Below are positions 7,871 to 17,062 of a stretch of DNA of 64,000 bases, in pieces. How positions within the stretch are numbered: position 1 is the stretch's first letter; the number at the start of each line of letters is the position of its first letter. Location: the NCBI GenBank assembly GCA_023229435.1, contig JALNZF010000013.1, forward strand, positions 21,812 to 85,811, in the 5' to 3' direction. The notes under the pieces were generated by a model. The model had not been told where the DNA came from and did not search any database. It worked only from the letters and a program-made list of their open reading frames with translations. This DNA comes from Nitrospirota bacterium (lineage in GTDB: Bacteria; Nitrospirota; UBA9217). Both the position numbers and the translations under genes were made by a program.

Positions 7871-8629
7871 CTATTTCTTGGGCCCAGCTTCCTTCTTCGG
7901 AGCAGCCTCTTTTGCACCTTCTTTGGCTCCTTCTTTGCCTTTTGCTTCAGCGCCCGACGCGGCCGCAGCCTCTTCTTCCTTCTTTGTCTTCTTGACGAGC
8001 TCGGGCTCAGCGCCCTCCGCTGCCACAGCCGGGGTCGCGGTAAGCATTTCCTCAAGCTTGGCCTCCGAGATCGGCGGTTGGATCGTCGCCACGGTCGAGT
8101 CAAGATCGGTCAGGATCTTTACACCTTCAGGCGCCTTGATATCTCTCACATGGAGCGACTCGTTCACCTTGAGGTGCTCGATATTGACATCGATAAAATC
8201 CGGGATATGTGCCGGGAGGCACTCGATCTCGAGATCACGCTGGCCATACTGGAAGATACCGCCTTCCTTCACCCCGATGGAATTCCCGGAAATGTGCACT
8301 GCCACCTGGATCTTCACCTTCTGGTTCATGGCGACTTCCATGAGATCGAGATGGATGAGCTTGCCGCTTATGGGGTCAACCTGGTAGTCCTTGATCAGGG
8401 CCAGCTTCATCCCCGCGCCTTTTCCTCCCTCAAGCTTGAGATTGATAAGCGCATGCGCTCCGCCCTCGGTGTTAAGGACCTTCGAGACATCCTTATTGAC
8501 CATCACGATGGGCGTGGACTTGCCGTGGCTGTAGAGGACCGCCGGAACCTGTGCGTCCCTCCGCAATCCCCGGGCAGCTCCCTTGCCCACCTTTTCCCTG
8601 ACTTGCGCTGTTAATGCTATTTTATCCAT
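7871..8629 (-). CDS. rplY: 50S ribosomal protein L25 (CTC form)
   Basis: A 252-residue general-stress/CTC-type L25. The N-terminal domain (residues 1-95) binds 5S rRNA; the TL5 C-terminal beta domain covers about 96-185. After that comes a 65-residue Ala/Glu/Lys-rich low-complexity tail (AEAKGKEGAKEGAKEAAPKK). The tail length varies widely in this family. ATG 8629 has GGAGGAG before it. It is downstream of prs in the same orientation, a common pairing. Confidence 0.95.
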   Translation of the reverse strand: MDKIALTAQVREKVGKGAARGLRRDAQVPAVLYSHGKSTPIVMVNKDVSKVLNTEGGAHALINLKLEGGKGAGMKLALIKDYQVDPISGKLIHLDLMEVAMNQKVKIQVAVHISGNSIGVKEGGIFQYGQRDLEIECLPAHIPDFIDVNIEHLKVNESLHVRDIKAPEGVKILTDLDSTVATIQPPISEAKLEEMLTATPAVAAEGAEPELVKKTKKEEEAAAASGAEAKGKEGAKEGAKEAAPKKEAGPKK

Positions 8630-8764
8630 TTCTCCTCCGATTCAATTTATGAAGCATTATACATGACTACCGAATAAGCACTGATGAATATTCTTCGGCT
8701 GACCACAGGACCATCTCCGATTCCCTGAAGGTATCCGTGTTCACCAGTGGTTTCTCTCTTCCGT

Positions 8765-9724
8765 TTATACGAACAACGAGCTGAGCGATGTTTCCTCGTG
8801 AATCCTCGTGATGGCATCGGCAAGAAGCTGCGCAACGGAAAGCACCGTCAACTTTCTGCATTCCTGTTGCTTGGTGTCCAGAGCGATCGTATTGGTCGTG
8901 ATCAGCTCATCGAGCGAAGAATCATTAATGCGCTTGATCGCCGGACCCGAGAGCACCGCGTGAGAACAGGCCGCGCTGATCATGCCCGCTCCATTCTCCT
9001 TAAGCGCGGCCGCGCCCTCGGTCAGGGTCCCGGCGGTGTCCACCATATCATCCAGCAGCAGGCAGTCGTGTCCGTTGACATCGCCGATAATGTGCATGAC
9101 CTGCGCCTCGTTCGGTTTGTCCCGCCGCTTGTCGATGATCGCAAGCGCCGCATTGAGCCGCTTGGCGAACGCCCGCGCCCGCTCCACGCCGCCGGCGTCG
9201 GGAGAAACAACGGTCAGGTTGGTAAATTTCTTTGACCGGAGATACTCGAGGAGCACCGGTGCGGCAAACAGGTTGTCCACGGGGATATTGAAGAACCCCT
9301 GTATCTGGCCCGCATGCAGATCCACCGTAAGGACCCGGTTCGCGCCCGCGGTCGTGATCAGATCGGCCACAAGCTTGGACGTAATAGGAACGCGGGGCTG
9401 CACTTTCCGGTCCTGCCGGCTGTACCCGTAATAAGGGAGCACCGCCGTGATGCGGGTTGCCGACGCCCGCTTGAGCGCATCGATCATGATCAGGAGTTCC
9501 ATGAGATTCCGGTTCACCGGGCTCCCCGTGGGCTGCACGACGAAAACATCCATGCCGCGCACGTTGTCCACGATCTGGACATTGATCTCGCCGTCGCTGA
9601 AACGGCCTACCAGCGCGTTCCCGAGCGGAATGTCCATCTTCTGGCAGATCTCCTTTGCCAGCGCCAGGTTTGCGTTTCCCGAAAAGATCTTTATTTCCCG
9701 TGATCTCGCCTTCACTTCATTCAT
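8765..9724 (-). CDS. prs: ribose-phosphate pyrophosphokinase
   Basis: A 319-residue PRPP synthetase, making PRPP from ribose-5-phosphate and ATP for nucleotide, His and Trp synthesis. Signatures: FSDGEINVQI, the ATP-binding YYGYSRQDRK, the flexible loop DLHAGQIQGFF, the PRPP loop LLLDDMVDTAGTL. Full length. Starts 16 bp after the tRNA-Gln gene on the same strand, so both may be in one transcript. Confidence 0.97.
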   Translation of the reverse strand: MNEVKARSREIKIFSGNANLALAKEICQKMDIPLGNALVGRFSDGEINVQIVDNVRGMDVFVVQPTGSPVNRNLMELLIMIDALKRASATRITAVLPYYGYSRQDRKVQPRVPITSKLVADLITTAGANRVLTVDLHAGQIQGFFNIPVDNLFAAPVLLEYLRSKKFTNLTVVSPDAGGVERARAFAKRLNAALAIIDKRRDKPNEAQVMHIIGDVNGHDCLLLDDMVDTAGTLTEGAAALKENGAGMISAACSHAVLSGPAIKRINDSSLDELITTNTIALDTKQQECRKLTVLSVAQLLADAITRIHEETSLSSLFV

Positions 9725-9740
9725 CCTCTTTTCCGAATAC

Positions 9741-9814
9741 TGGTTCGGGGACAGGGATTCGAACCCCGATAAAAGGCTTCAAAGGCCTCTGTCCTACCAT
9801 TAGACGATCCCCGA
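9741..9814 (-). tRNA. tRNA-Gln (TTG)
   Basis: 74 nt, minus strand, with CCA encoded. The acceptor stem TCGGGGA pairs with TCCCCGA; the anticodon loop is CTTTGAA (anticodon TTG); the T-arm carries GGTTCGAATCC. It lies between spoVG and prs, a position common in related genomes. Confidence 0.95.
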
Positions 9815-9982
9815 TCGAAGGCCGACTCCGGGCCTGGCCGCGGGGCCGGATAACTTCCGATAAAGAACAACTGCGAAAACCAAATGATCCTGTTGCTGAC
9901 GGCCCCTCTCCGTTCACAGAGACTTTCAGCCGTAATAAGAGCGGGGCGCATTCTCTAACAGGGTAAATATCAAAATATCAAA

Positions 9983-10001
9983 GGATAGGCAGAGCCTATC
10001 C
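9983..10001 (-). terminator. hairpin downstream of spoVG
   Basis: Perfect 7-bp stem GGATAGG/CCTATCC with a 5-base loop; the minus-strand tail is TTTGATATTTTG. Only a weak T-run, so termination may be partial. Confidence 0.45.
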
Positions 10002-10046
10002 TCTCGTATCAGATGCAGAATCGGCAAAACTCGTATCAGCAGCATA

Positions 10047-10349
10047 TTATTTCTCTTCAGGATCTTTTGGCTCCGGCTCCTGCTTCGTGGGCTTGGCCAG
10101 CTCGCGTTCGTATTCAGCAAGGACCTTCTTCTCGATCACCTGCCTGGTCTCGCTGTTCAGCGGATGGGCGATGTCCTTGAACGTTCCATCCTTCATCTTG
10201 CGGCTCGGCATGGCCACAAACAATCCCGCGTTGCCGTTAATGACACGCAGGTCCCTGATCAGGAACACGCTGTCGATCGTTATGGTTGCATAGGCCTTGA
10301 GACGCTCTTCATTATTGACCGGGAAAACCCTCACCTCCGTGATTTCCAT
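10047..10349 (-). CDS. spoVG: SpoVG family protein
   Basis: A 100-residue small nucleic-acid-binding regulator. Begins MEITEVRVFPV and carries the conserved AYATITIDSVFLIRDLRV and FVAMPSRKMKDG, then a Lys/Glu/Pro-rich tail. The frame is open further upstream (it overlaps ispE), but ATG 10349 matches the family start and has AAGGGGAG before it. In non-sporulating bacteria it is an RNA/DNA-binding regulator of broad effect. It lies between ispE and tRNA-Gln. Confidence 0.95.
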   Translation of the reverse strand: MEITEVRVFPVNNEERLKAYATITIDSVFLIRDLRVINGNAGLFVAMPSRKMKDGTFKDIAHPLNSETRQVIEKKVLAEYERELAKPTKQEPEPKDPEEK

Positions 10350-10413
10350 AGACTCCCCTTCACACTGAAGAATCGTGGCACACTGGTCGATCCCGACAAC
10401 TTCCGTTATGCTG

Positions 10414-11292
10414 CTATCCCGAGCGTAATTCCGCAAACGGTGATGCGGTCAATGTTTCAACCGGATAGGACCTCCATCCCTCAGGGGAAAGTCTATCAGC
10501 GGCGACCCGGCATGCAGCAACGGTCTCGAATATGCCGAACACCGTCGGCCCGCTCCCGCTCATGAGGGCACCCAAGGCCCCCTGGTCCAAAAGCGCATCT
10601 TTGATCTTGTTTATCACCGGGTGAACTACTGAGGTCACCTGCTCAAGGTCATTATGGAGCCCCAAGGCGATATTTCGGAGATTAAGCCTTGCAATTTTAT
10701 TACAGTCGCCTTTTTTTGTCAACCCCAAATTTAAGTTTTTGTAGACCCAGGCAGTGGAGGTCTCAAACCCCGGATTGACGAGCAGGACCGGGAAGTGCGG
10801 CAACGGTGTCAGCTCGGTGAGGATTTCTCCCCTCCCCCGCGCAAGGGCCGTCGGCCCGAAGAAAAAAAAGGGCACGTCCATGCCGATCCGGGCGCCGATC
10901 TCGGCCAGCCGGTCCCGGTCAAGTCCAATGCCGAGCAGCCTGTTCAAAGCCATGAGCACGGCTGCGGCATTGCCGCTCCCTCCGCCGAGCCCGGCCGCAA
11001 CGGGTATGTTTTTTTTGATCTCGATCGCCAGGCCGGTCTCTTGGCCGGAGATCCTGAGTATTTCCAATGCCGCCTTCCAGGCAATGTTCTCCTCCCCGGA
11101 TGGCACCGCATGGCTGTCACAGGACACGCTGACGCCCGATCCGCCGAGCGATACGGTCACCTCGTCGAAGAGCCCCACCATCTGCATCAGCATCTCAACG
11201 TCGTGGTACGCATCCGGTCTCCTGCCGAGCACGGACAGACAAAGGTTGATCTTAGCCGGAGAAAGGAGCGTTATTGTGTTAATGGTAGCCAT
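10414..11292 (-). CDS. ispE: 4-diphosphocytidyl-2-C-methyl-D-erythritol kinase
   Basis: A 292-residue GHMP kinase of the MEP isoprenoid pathway. It carries SPAKINLCLSVLGRRPDAYH at the N-terminus, the phosphate-binding loop PVAAGLGGGSGNAAAV, and motif 3 GALMSGSGPTVFG. FFFFGPTALARGRGE is the usual MDVPFF region. Normal length. It starts the ispE-spoVG-tRNA-prs-rplY-pth-ychF run. Confidence 0.96.
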   Translation of the reverse strand: MATINTITLLSPAKINLCLSVLGRRPDAYHDVEMLMQMVGLFDEVTVSLGGSGVSVSCDSHAVPSGEENIAWKAALEILRISGQETGLAIEIKKNIPVAAGLGGGSGNAAAVLMALNRLLGIGLDRDRLAEIGARIGMDVPFFFFGPTALARGRGEILTELTPLPHFPVLLVNPGFETSTAWVYKNLNLGLTKKGDCNKIARLNLRNIALGLHNDLEQVTSVVHPVINKIKDALLDQGALGALMSGSGPTVFGIFETVAACRVAADRLSPEGWRSYPVETLTASPFAELRSG

Positions 11293-11303
11293 AGAAATCA
11301 GTG

Positions 11304-11436
11304 CTCTAAAGTGACTAAAGTGAACTAAAATGCGCTAAAGTGAGAACTTCTAATCTTATTTTAGGCACTTTAGGCACTTTAGGCACTTTAGGCACTTTAG
11401 GCACTTTAGGCACTTTATGAATTTTAGGCACTTTTT
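11304..11436. repeat. TAAAGTG/GGCACTTTA tandem and inverted repeat
   Basis: Left half: several TAAAGTG words. Right half: 9-bp units of GGCACTTTA in phase at 11364, 11373, 11382, 11391, 11400 and 11409, then after one degenerate unit again at 11427. The halves are complementary, so the whole could fold as a hairpin with slipped registers. A sister copy is at 24211-24318, and both run into a shared CCTCTCTACTT. Confidence 0.85.
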
Positions 11437-11444
11437 TCCCCTCT

Positions 11445-12227
11445 CTACTTCTCCCGTTCCTCTATCCCCTGATCCGAAAGTGTAAAAACATCGTCAGCCA
11501 CGGCCACATACATGTCCGCCTCGGTGTACTCGATCGTGATCGTCACGCCCTTCCCGGGACTCTCTATGACGATTGTCCTGGGCAGGAGAACATGCGATAC
11601 TTCCTGCATGCGTTCATACCGTGTCCGGTACACCAGGGTATTCGATTGGTAGAGCTCCTGAACAGCGATCCTGAGCGCCGGCACCAAGTCTGATGAAGGA
11701 GGCAGCACGCGGATGCGCCGCACCGTGTCCCCCTCAGGCAGTTCGATCACGCAGGCATTGTTCTGCGTGCAGAACACCCGTGCGTCCAAAGGCCGGGTGA
11801 TCTCCGTGACCATGCCGGAGAGGATGGCGCAAAGGTCCTTTGCCTCCACGCTCATGCCAAGAAGTCTCTCTATCCCGGCCTGCCCGGGTCTCATGATCCT
11901 GTCGTCATCCTGCATGCGCAACAACACGTCGTTGCCGTCCCATACGAGCGCGATGAAGGACTGCCCCAGGGGCCCGAAGGCTTCCACCCGGAGCCTGCGC
12001 TGGGCGTCGAGCACGATACCCACGGTATCGAAAGAACGCTTCACCCCCCGCCTGACCACCTCAACGCTCGCGATCGCCTTAAGCCCGGTGAAGGCCTGAC
12101 GCTGCTGTTCCAGCGCTTGGACGAGCGGGCCGGCAGGGACCTCGGTGCCGGGGATCCCGGGTTTTTTCGGGAGACAGGAGAACAGGAACAAAACAACGAT
12201 GAGGACGATGATCCGGCGGGTCTTCAC
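11445..12227 (-). CDS. LolB/DUF4292-like outer-membrane lipoprotein
   Basis: A 260-residue lipoprotein with lipobox LFSC (about Cys18). The mature protein looks like a LolA/LolB half-barrel: FTGLKAIASVEVVRRGVKRSF, LRVEAFGPLGQSF, VWDGNDVLLRMQDDDR. It would help carry or insert lipoproteins into the outer membrane. Its ATG overlaps the TPR gene's stop by 4 bp, so the two are coupled. The assignment to LolB is by shape and context; DUF4292 is the other option. Confidence 0.75.
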   Translation of the reverse strand: MKTRRIIVLIVVLFLFSCLPKKPGIPGTEVPAGPLVQALEQQRQAFTGLKAIASVEVVRRGVKRSFDTVGIVLDAQRRLRVEAFGPLGQSFIALVWDGNDVLLRMQDDDRIMRPGQAGIERLLGMSVEAKDLCAILSGMVTEITRPLDARVFCTQNNACVIELPEGDTVRRIRVLPPSSDLVPALRIAVQELYQSNTLVYRTRYERMQEVSHVLLPRTIVIESPGKGVTITIEYTEADMYVAVADDVFTLSDQGIEEREK

Positions 12228-13972
12228 TGCCTGCCCTTTTTCCTCGGCTTCACGTCCTTGAGCAGGTCATCGGGCTTGCCGAACCCCGCCTCCTTGAACT
12301 TCTCGCGGAGATTCTGGTTCTCGGGGTCAAGCTCCAGGGACTTGAGCCACTGCAGTCTGGCATTGTCCTTGTCGGCAAACTTCAGGTAAATATCACCATA
12401 GTGCTCGCGCATCACGGGGTCCTTCTCCACCTTCCCGACGGCTTCTCTCATGACCGCGAGCGCCTCGTTCAGCATGCCCTTCTGATAATAGGCCCAGGCG
12501 AGGCTGTCGAGGATGTAACCGCTGTCAGGTTTGATCAGGAGCGCGCGCTTGATAAGCCGTATCGACTCGTCGAGGTTCTCTCCTTTTTCGGCAAAGGAAT
12601 AGCCGAGGTAGTTCAAGGCATCCGCGTGGTCCGGCTTAAGCTCGATCGTTTTTTTAAGCGTAGCGATCATCTCTACGCGCTTACCCTGCTTTTCATAGGC
12701 AATTGCCAGACTGAACAGCAGATCGTCCCGGTCCGGCGCCATCTGGAACCCCCTGATCAGCGTATCGACAGCTTGCTGGTATTTTTCGAGATCCATATAC
12801 GCATTGGCCAGATACAGATAGAGCTCGGGCTTCCCGGGCTGTTCGGCGAGCGCCCTCTCCAGGAGCGGCACGGCGTCCGCGATCCTGCCCATCTGCGCAT
12901 AAATATACGCGATCTGGAGGACCGCGTCGGTGTCCTCGGGATCGGCTGACCGGAGGGACTGATATTCCGCGAGCGCCTCCGCATACCGTTCCACGGCCAC
13001 CAGGGTGGAGGCGAGGTAACGCTTGACCCTTAGGTCCTTTGGCATTGCGCGCGAAACGACCAGGAATGCCTCCACCGCCTCTTCGTATTTTTTCTGCTCG
13101 GCATGGATGAGACCCATCTTGACAAAGGCGTCATAGTTCCTGGGGTCCATGGCGGTCACCTGTTTCAATTGTTCCAATGCCTCGGGAAGCGAATTCTGCT
13201 GAATATAGAGCTGGGCAAGGTGCTGCTGGATCTCAAGGTTGTGGGGATTGATCCCGATGGCCTTCTTATATGCCTCAATGGCGTCGCCGACATTGTCCAT
13301 CTGCTCATAGACGAACGCCATGCCGATGAACGCGGGATCGAAGTCGTCCCGAATGGAGATCGCGCGCTGATATTCTGCCAGTGCTTCCTTATACATCTGC
13401 CGTTCCGTGTAGATCCGTCCGAGATAATACGGCGACATAAGCAGCGTTGGATTGATCTTATCGAGGGCATGAAACGTCTCCACGGCTTCGTCGTACCGCT
13501 TCAGAGACGCATACAGAGAACCAAGGTACAGGTAGGAGTCCTCCTGCTGCGGATTGAGCGATATTACCTTGCGATAGACGGTCACCGCATCGTCGTATCT
13601 CTTTTTGCTCGTATAGATGTTGGCAAGGAGCATGAGCGGCTGCGGGTTGTCCGGTTGCAGTTCCGCCGCCTGCTGCGCATAACGGGTCGCCTTATCAAGT
13701 TGCCCCTTGCGAAGCGAGAGGGATGCGAGAGAGAGGGGGACTACGGCAGCTTTCGGATCCAGCCGGAACGCCTCCTCATATTCATTCATGGCAACATCGA
13801 ACTCTCCATCCTCTTCAGAGAGCCTGCCGATGATAAAATGGTAATAGGCATCTGCTTGTGTGCGGACGCCGGACCCGATCTTCGCGGACGTGGTTTCAGG
13901 CATCCTGGCGGGAGACGTTGCGCAGGCACCAACGAAAAGAGAGAGCGACAGAAGTGCGAAGGTCTTTTTCAT
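12224..13972 (-). CDS. TPR-repeat lipoprotein
   Basis: A 582-residue lipoprotein with lipobox VGAC (Cys18). At least 14 tetratricopeptide repeats fill residues about 45-560 (recurrent A-x-Y-x-x-x-x-x-[LI]-x-P pattern), a scaffold for protein-protein contacts on the periplasmic side of a membrane. ATG 13972 is taken because it starts a typical lipoprotein signal; the frame opens 41 codons further upstream without one. Coupled to the LolB-like gene and followed by ispE. Function beyond scaffolding cannot be read from the sequence. Confidence 0.9.
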   Translation of the reverse strand: MKKTFALLSLSLFVGACATSPARMPETTSAKIGSGVRTQADAYYHFIIGRLSEEDGEFDVAMNEYEEAFRLDPKAAVVPLSLASLSLRKGQLDKATRYAQQAAELQPDNPQPLMLLANIYTSKKRYDDAVTVYRKVISLNPQQEDSYLYLGSLYASLKRYDEAVETFHALDKINPTLLMSPYYLGRIYTERQMYKEALAEYQRAISIRDDFDPAFIGMAFVYEQMDNVGDAIEAYKKAIGINPHNLEIQQHLAQLYIQQNSLPEALEQLKQVTAMDPRNYDAFVKMGLIHAEQKKYEEAVEAFLVVSRAMPKDLRVKRYLASTLVAVERYAEALAEYQSLRSADPEDTDAVLQIAYIYAQMGRIADAVPLLERALAEQPGKPELYLYLANAYMDLEKYQQAVDTLIRGFQMAPDRDDLLFSLAIAYEKQGKRVEMIATLKKTIELKPDHADALNYLGYSFAEKGENLDESIRLIKRALLIKPDSGYILDSLAWAYYQKGMLNEALAVMREAVGKVEKDPVMREHYGDIYLKFADKDNARLQWLKSLELDPENQNLREKFKEAGFGKPDDLLKDVKPRKKGRQ

Positions 13973-14066
13973 GATCGTAAATCCCTGTGAACAACTGGTA
14001 TGTGTCAAGGGAAACTCCGCATTAATGGTAAATTGTACTGGTTTACTGATAAAGGCGAAACTAAAA

Positions 14067-14244
14067 GGCGTCTCTCGCAGAGGCGCAGAGCTCACAGAGA
14101 AAAGCGCAAAAAATGTTCTTGTTTAAAATAAATACAAAAAGGTTTGATTTAACTCTGCGAACTCTGCGGATGTCCTAAGTGGCCGCTTTTCTTTCATAGG
14201 CTACTGCGAGAAAATTTCCTGCCATTTTAGAAGAATTTGATTCC
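14067..14244. repeat. dispersed hairpin repeat, family A, copy 1
   Basis: Inverted arms of the CTCTCGCAGAGGCGCAGAG / CTCTGCGAACTCTGCGG type, ending in GAGAAAATTTCCTGCC and AAGAATTTGATTCC. Bases about 14162-14218 are almost identical, in inverse orientation, to 18585-18640. It occupies the gap upstream of the TPR gene. Confidence 0.85.
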
Positions 14245-15017
14245 TATTCGTCCCTCTTCATGAGCCGCTTCACCTGTTCCAGGCTCGTCTCAATACCGTC
14301 TTTATCGTGCACTTCAACCGTAAGAACAGTTGATGGAGCCTGGGCGTTCAAAAGGCCGAAGAATTTTTCAAAATCGATGTTCCCCCGTCCCAAGGCCCAA
14401 TGCGAGTCGGCCTTCCCATCGTTGTCGTGCAGATGGACCTCCACCAGGCGGCGTCCGAGAGACTCGAACCATTGCTCCATCGTGACTTTGGAAAATAGAT
14501 TGAAATGGCCGGTGTCAAAACAGAACCCGAAGTCCGGGCTGTCGATCTTCTCGATAAGCATCTGCAGCGCTTCCGGCTCTTCATCGAACACGTTTTCGAC
14601 AGCAACACGCAGTCCGATCTTCGTTGCCGAGTCCATTACCTTTTGCCAGGTATCCATGCTGTTCTCGAGCCAGATGTCCTTCCGTCCACTGTAACGCCAC
14701 CGGTCATAGGCGCCGTGGAAAACGGCGGCGCGCGGCTTGAGAATGGCCGCCACGGCCAGGATCTGCCGGAAACGCACCTGGGTAACCGACCGCACCATCG
14801 GGTCCATGGCGCCGGGGTTCATGTCCATGAACGGCGCGTGGAGCGTAAGCTTTGGATTCCAGTCAAGTCGTTCGATCAGTTTCTCGAGGTCCTGCTTTTC
14901 GATCTGGTCGAGGACCGCGCCGGAAAAATAGATCTCGAGGTCATAGCGGCGTTTGCGCAGCATCTCGAGATAATCCTTCAGCAGCGGAAAAGGCATCTGG
15001 ATATGGATGGGTTCCAT
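14244..15017 (-). CDS. sugar phosphate isomerase/epimerase-like TIM barrel
   Basis: A 257-residue AP-endonuclease-2/xylose-isomerase-like TIM barrel. Metal-ligand motifs: LTLHAPF (His), AVFHGAYDRW, VAVENVFDEEP (Glu), FGFCFDTGHFNLF (Asp, His), VEVHLHDNDG, and VEVHDKDG near the end. The substrate cannot be told; members are sugar epimerases/isomerases or endonuclease IV relatives. Its ATG lies 6 bp after the FmdB stop, so the two form an operon. Confidence 0.85.
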   Translation of the reverse strand: MEPIHIQMPFPLLKDYLEMLRKRRYDLEIYFSGAVLDQIEKQDLEKLIERLDWNPKLTLHAPFMDMNPGAMDPMVRSVTQVRFRQILAVAAILKPRAAVFHGAYDRWRYSGRKDIWLENSMDTWQKVMDSATKIGLRVAVENVFDEEPEALQMLIEKIDSPDFGFCFDTGHFNLFSKVTMEQWFESLGRRLVEVHLHDNDGKADSHWALGRGNIDFEKFFGLLNAQAPSTVLTVEVHDKDGIETSLEQVKRLMKRDE

Positions 15018-15023
15018 CAGGAA

Positions 15024-15311
15024 TCAGCCTTTGGACGGACAGGTACCTGGACAGGTGCCCGCAGCGCAACTGGTTGCCGGCTTTGCCTCCTCTTTGGGTT
15101 TCTCCGAAGCACTTCCCTCTTTTCGGGCATTCGACGGATAATCCGTCACATACCAGCCGCTCCCCTTAAGCACGAACGCCGGCGTAGAAAGCACCTTGCG
15201 GACATTCGCGGCTTTGCACAACGGGCATACGGAAAGGTCTGGATCGCTGAATTTCCGGACAGCCTCAAAGCGGCCCCCGCAGCTTCCGCACTCGTATTCA
15301 TAAACAGGCAT
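15024..15311 (-). CDS. FmdB-type zinc ribbon protein
   Basis: A 95-residue protein beginning MPVYEYECGSCGGRFE, with a second Cys pair VCPLCK, forming the CxxC...CxxC zinc ribbon of the FmdB/CxxC_CXXC_SSSS family. The tail is Lys/Glu-rich and ends with extra cysteines (SCAAGTCPGTCP). FmdB proteins are small putative regulators, first noted with formamidase genes. GGAGGTG precedes the ATG. Operonic with the downstream TIM-barrel gene. Confidence 0.92.
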   Translation of the reverse strand: MPVYEYECGSCGGRFEAVRKFSDPDLSVCPLCKAANVRKVLSTPAFVLKGSGWYVTDYPSNARKEGSASEKPKEEAKPATSCAAGTCPGTCPSKG

Positions 15312-15449
15312 ACTACACCTCCATTAGAACATGCATTATAAACAATGGGGCCAATAAAAACAAGAGTTTTCGTATGCCGGGCAGGCTCCGGCCCCTGAAT
15401 GTGTTCCCTGAGGATGGCAAAAAGATTATTTCGTGATAAGATTATACCT

Positions 15450-16841
15450 ATGATAATCGTCAAGCCTTGCTTTTTGTTCTTTCTGTTCGCATCCATCCTG
15501 GGCTTCAGCAGTGGATGTGCGACCTTGCCGGACGTCTCTGAAGTCATTGATGACACGCCGATTGCGCAAAAACCTCGTCAAATCGTTTCATCCAAGGGAC
15601 TGTTATCTCCCCGTCAAAGCAAGGCGATCATGGACCGGCTGAAGCGATCGGTCGACCCGACGGACATTCTGCAACGCCACACTGCCGTGGTGGAATCGGT
15701 CACTGAAAGCCCGCTGACGAAGGGAAATAAGGTCACCCTGATCGCCGATGGCAAGGCAACCTATGCCGCAATGTTCAAAGCGATACGGAATGCCAAAAAC
15801 CATATCAACCTTGAAAGCTATATCATTGAAGATGATGAAACAGGCCATACATTTGCCGACCTGTTGCTGCAAAAACAGGCGGAAGGTGTCCAGGTAAATA
15901 TCCTGTATGACAGCGTGGGCAGTATGTATACTCCCGCTTCTTTTTTCCAGCGCCTGCGCGACAACGGAATTCAGGTTGTCGGGTTCAATCCTACAAATCC
16001 ACTGGAGCTTCAGGAGAAATGGGGACTGACACACCGGGACCACCGCAAGATTTTGATCGTTGACGGCAACGTTGCCATTATCGGGGGCATCAACATCAGC
16101 AAGGTTTATTCGAGCGGTCCTCTCAAACGGAAACGAAACGAAAAGGCGCCGATTCACTGGCGCGACACAGACATTCACATTGAAGGCCCGTCCGTGGCTG
16201 AATTACAGAAGCTCTTTTTTGACACCTGGCTGAAACAGAAGGGACCGAAACTTTCCGGACGGAATTATTTCCCTGATCTGAAAGAAGCGGGCAATGCCCT
16301 GGTGCGGGTTATCGGCAGCACCCCGGGAGAAACCAACAGGATACCTTTTATCGTGTATGTGTCGGTCATCGGTTTCGCAGAGCATTCGATCCACATGACG
16401 AATTCCTATTTTATCCCTGACGACCAGATCGTAAAAGCCCTTGCTGATGCCGCTGAGCGCGGTGTTGACGTAAAGATCATTCTCCCCGGGATCACCGATT
16501 CTCAGTTCACGTTATATGCGCAGAGGCATCATTATTCCAGTCTTTTGAGATCGGGAGTGAAGATATACGAGCACAGTACTTCCCTGCTGCACGCGAAAAC
16601 CGCGGTGGTTGACCAGGTTTGGTCAACGGTCGGCTCAACCAACATGGACTTCTTGAGCTTATTGAACAATGACGAGGTGAATGCGATTATCCTGAGTCAC
16701 GATTTTGCCGTCGAAATGGAGCAGATGTTTGTCAGTGACCTTGCGGATTCCAGGCAGATCCAATGGGATGAGTGGAAAAAAAGACCTGTCTTCCCGAGGA
16801 TTGGGGAGTGGTTTGTGCATTTATTCGTCCGATGGTTGTAG
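15450..16841 (+). CDS. phospholipase D-like / cardiolipin synthase lipoprotein
   Basis: A 463-residue PLD-superfamily protein with two HKD motifs: HRDHRKILIVDGNVAIIGG near residue 200, and HAKTAVVDQVWSTVGSTNMD near 385. The N-terminus is a signal with lipobox SSGC (about Cys24), unlike typical cardiolipin synthases, which start with two membrane helices. It probably transfers phosphatidyl groups or cleaves phosphodiesters at the envelope. ATG 15450 is chosen for the signal peptide; the ribosome site is weak and the frame is open 17 codons further. Confidence 0.88.
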   Translation: MIIVKPCFLFFLFASILGFSSGCATLPDVSEVIDDTPIAQKPRQIVSSKGLLSPRQSKAIMDRLKRSVDPTDILQRHTAVVESVTESPLTKGNKVTLIADGKATYAAMFKAIRNAKNHINLESYIIEDDETGHTFADLLLQKQAEGVQVNILYDSVGSMYTPASFFQRLRDNGIQVVGFNPTNPLELQEKWGLTHRDHRKILIVDGNVAIIGGINISKVYSSGPLKRKRNEKAPIHWRDTDIHIEGPSVAELQKLFFDTWLKQKGPKLSGRNYFPDLKEAGNALVRVIGSTPGETNRIPFIVYVSVIGFAEHSIHMTNSYFIPDDQIVKALADAAERGVDVKIILPGITDSQFTLYAQRHHYSSLLRSGVKIYEHSTSLLHAKTAVVDQVWSTVGSTNMDFLSLLNNDEVNAIILSHDFAVEMEQMFVSDLADSRQIQWDEWKKRPVFPRIGEWFVHLFVRWL

Positions 16842-16888
16842 CAATTCGTCCATGCCAGTAACGATCGACGGGGAATGTCAACCGTAAA

Positions 16889-17032
16889 CAGGGTGTTGAA
16901 AAACGCTCCGTTTACTCCTTCGACAATGCTTCGACAGGCTCAGCAGAGCACTCAGGGTGAACGGAGCGGGTACTGATATTATTCGTAGATATTGCGCCTG
17001 TCGAACCGCAAAAAGACTTTTTCAGCAGCCTG
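16889..17032. repeat. dispersed hairpin repeat, family B, copy 1
   Basis: Starts CAGGGTGTTGAAAAACG and ends CTTTTTCAGCAGCCTG, with inner words CTTCGACAGGCTCAG and GGTGAACGGAGCG. Matches 38967-39097 and the partial copy at 63891-64000. Confidence 0.85.
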
Positions 17033-17062
17033 TAAAGGTCTGGCCCTGATATGCTCTCTGCT

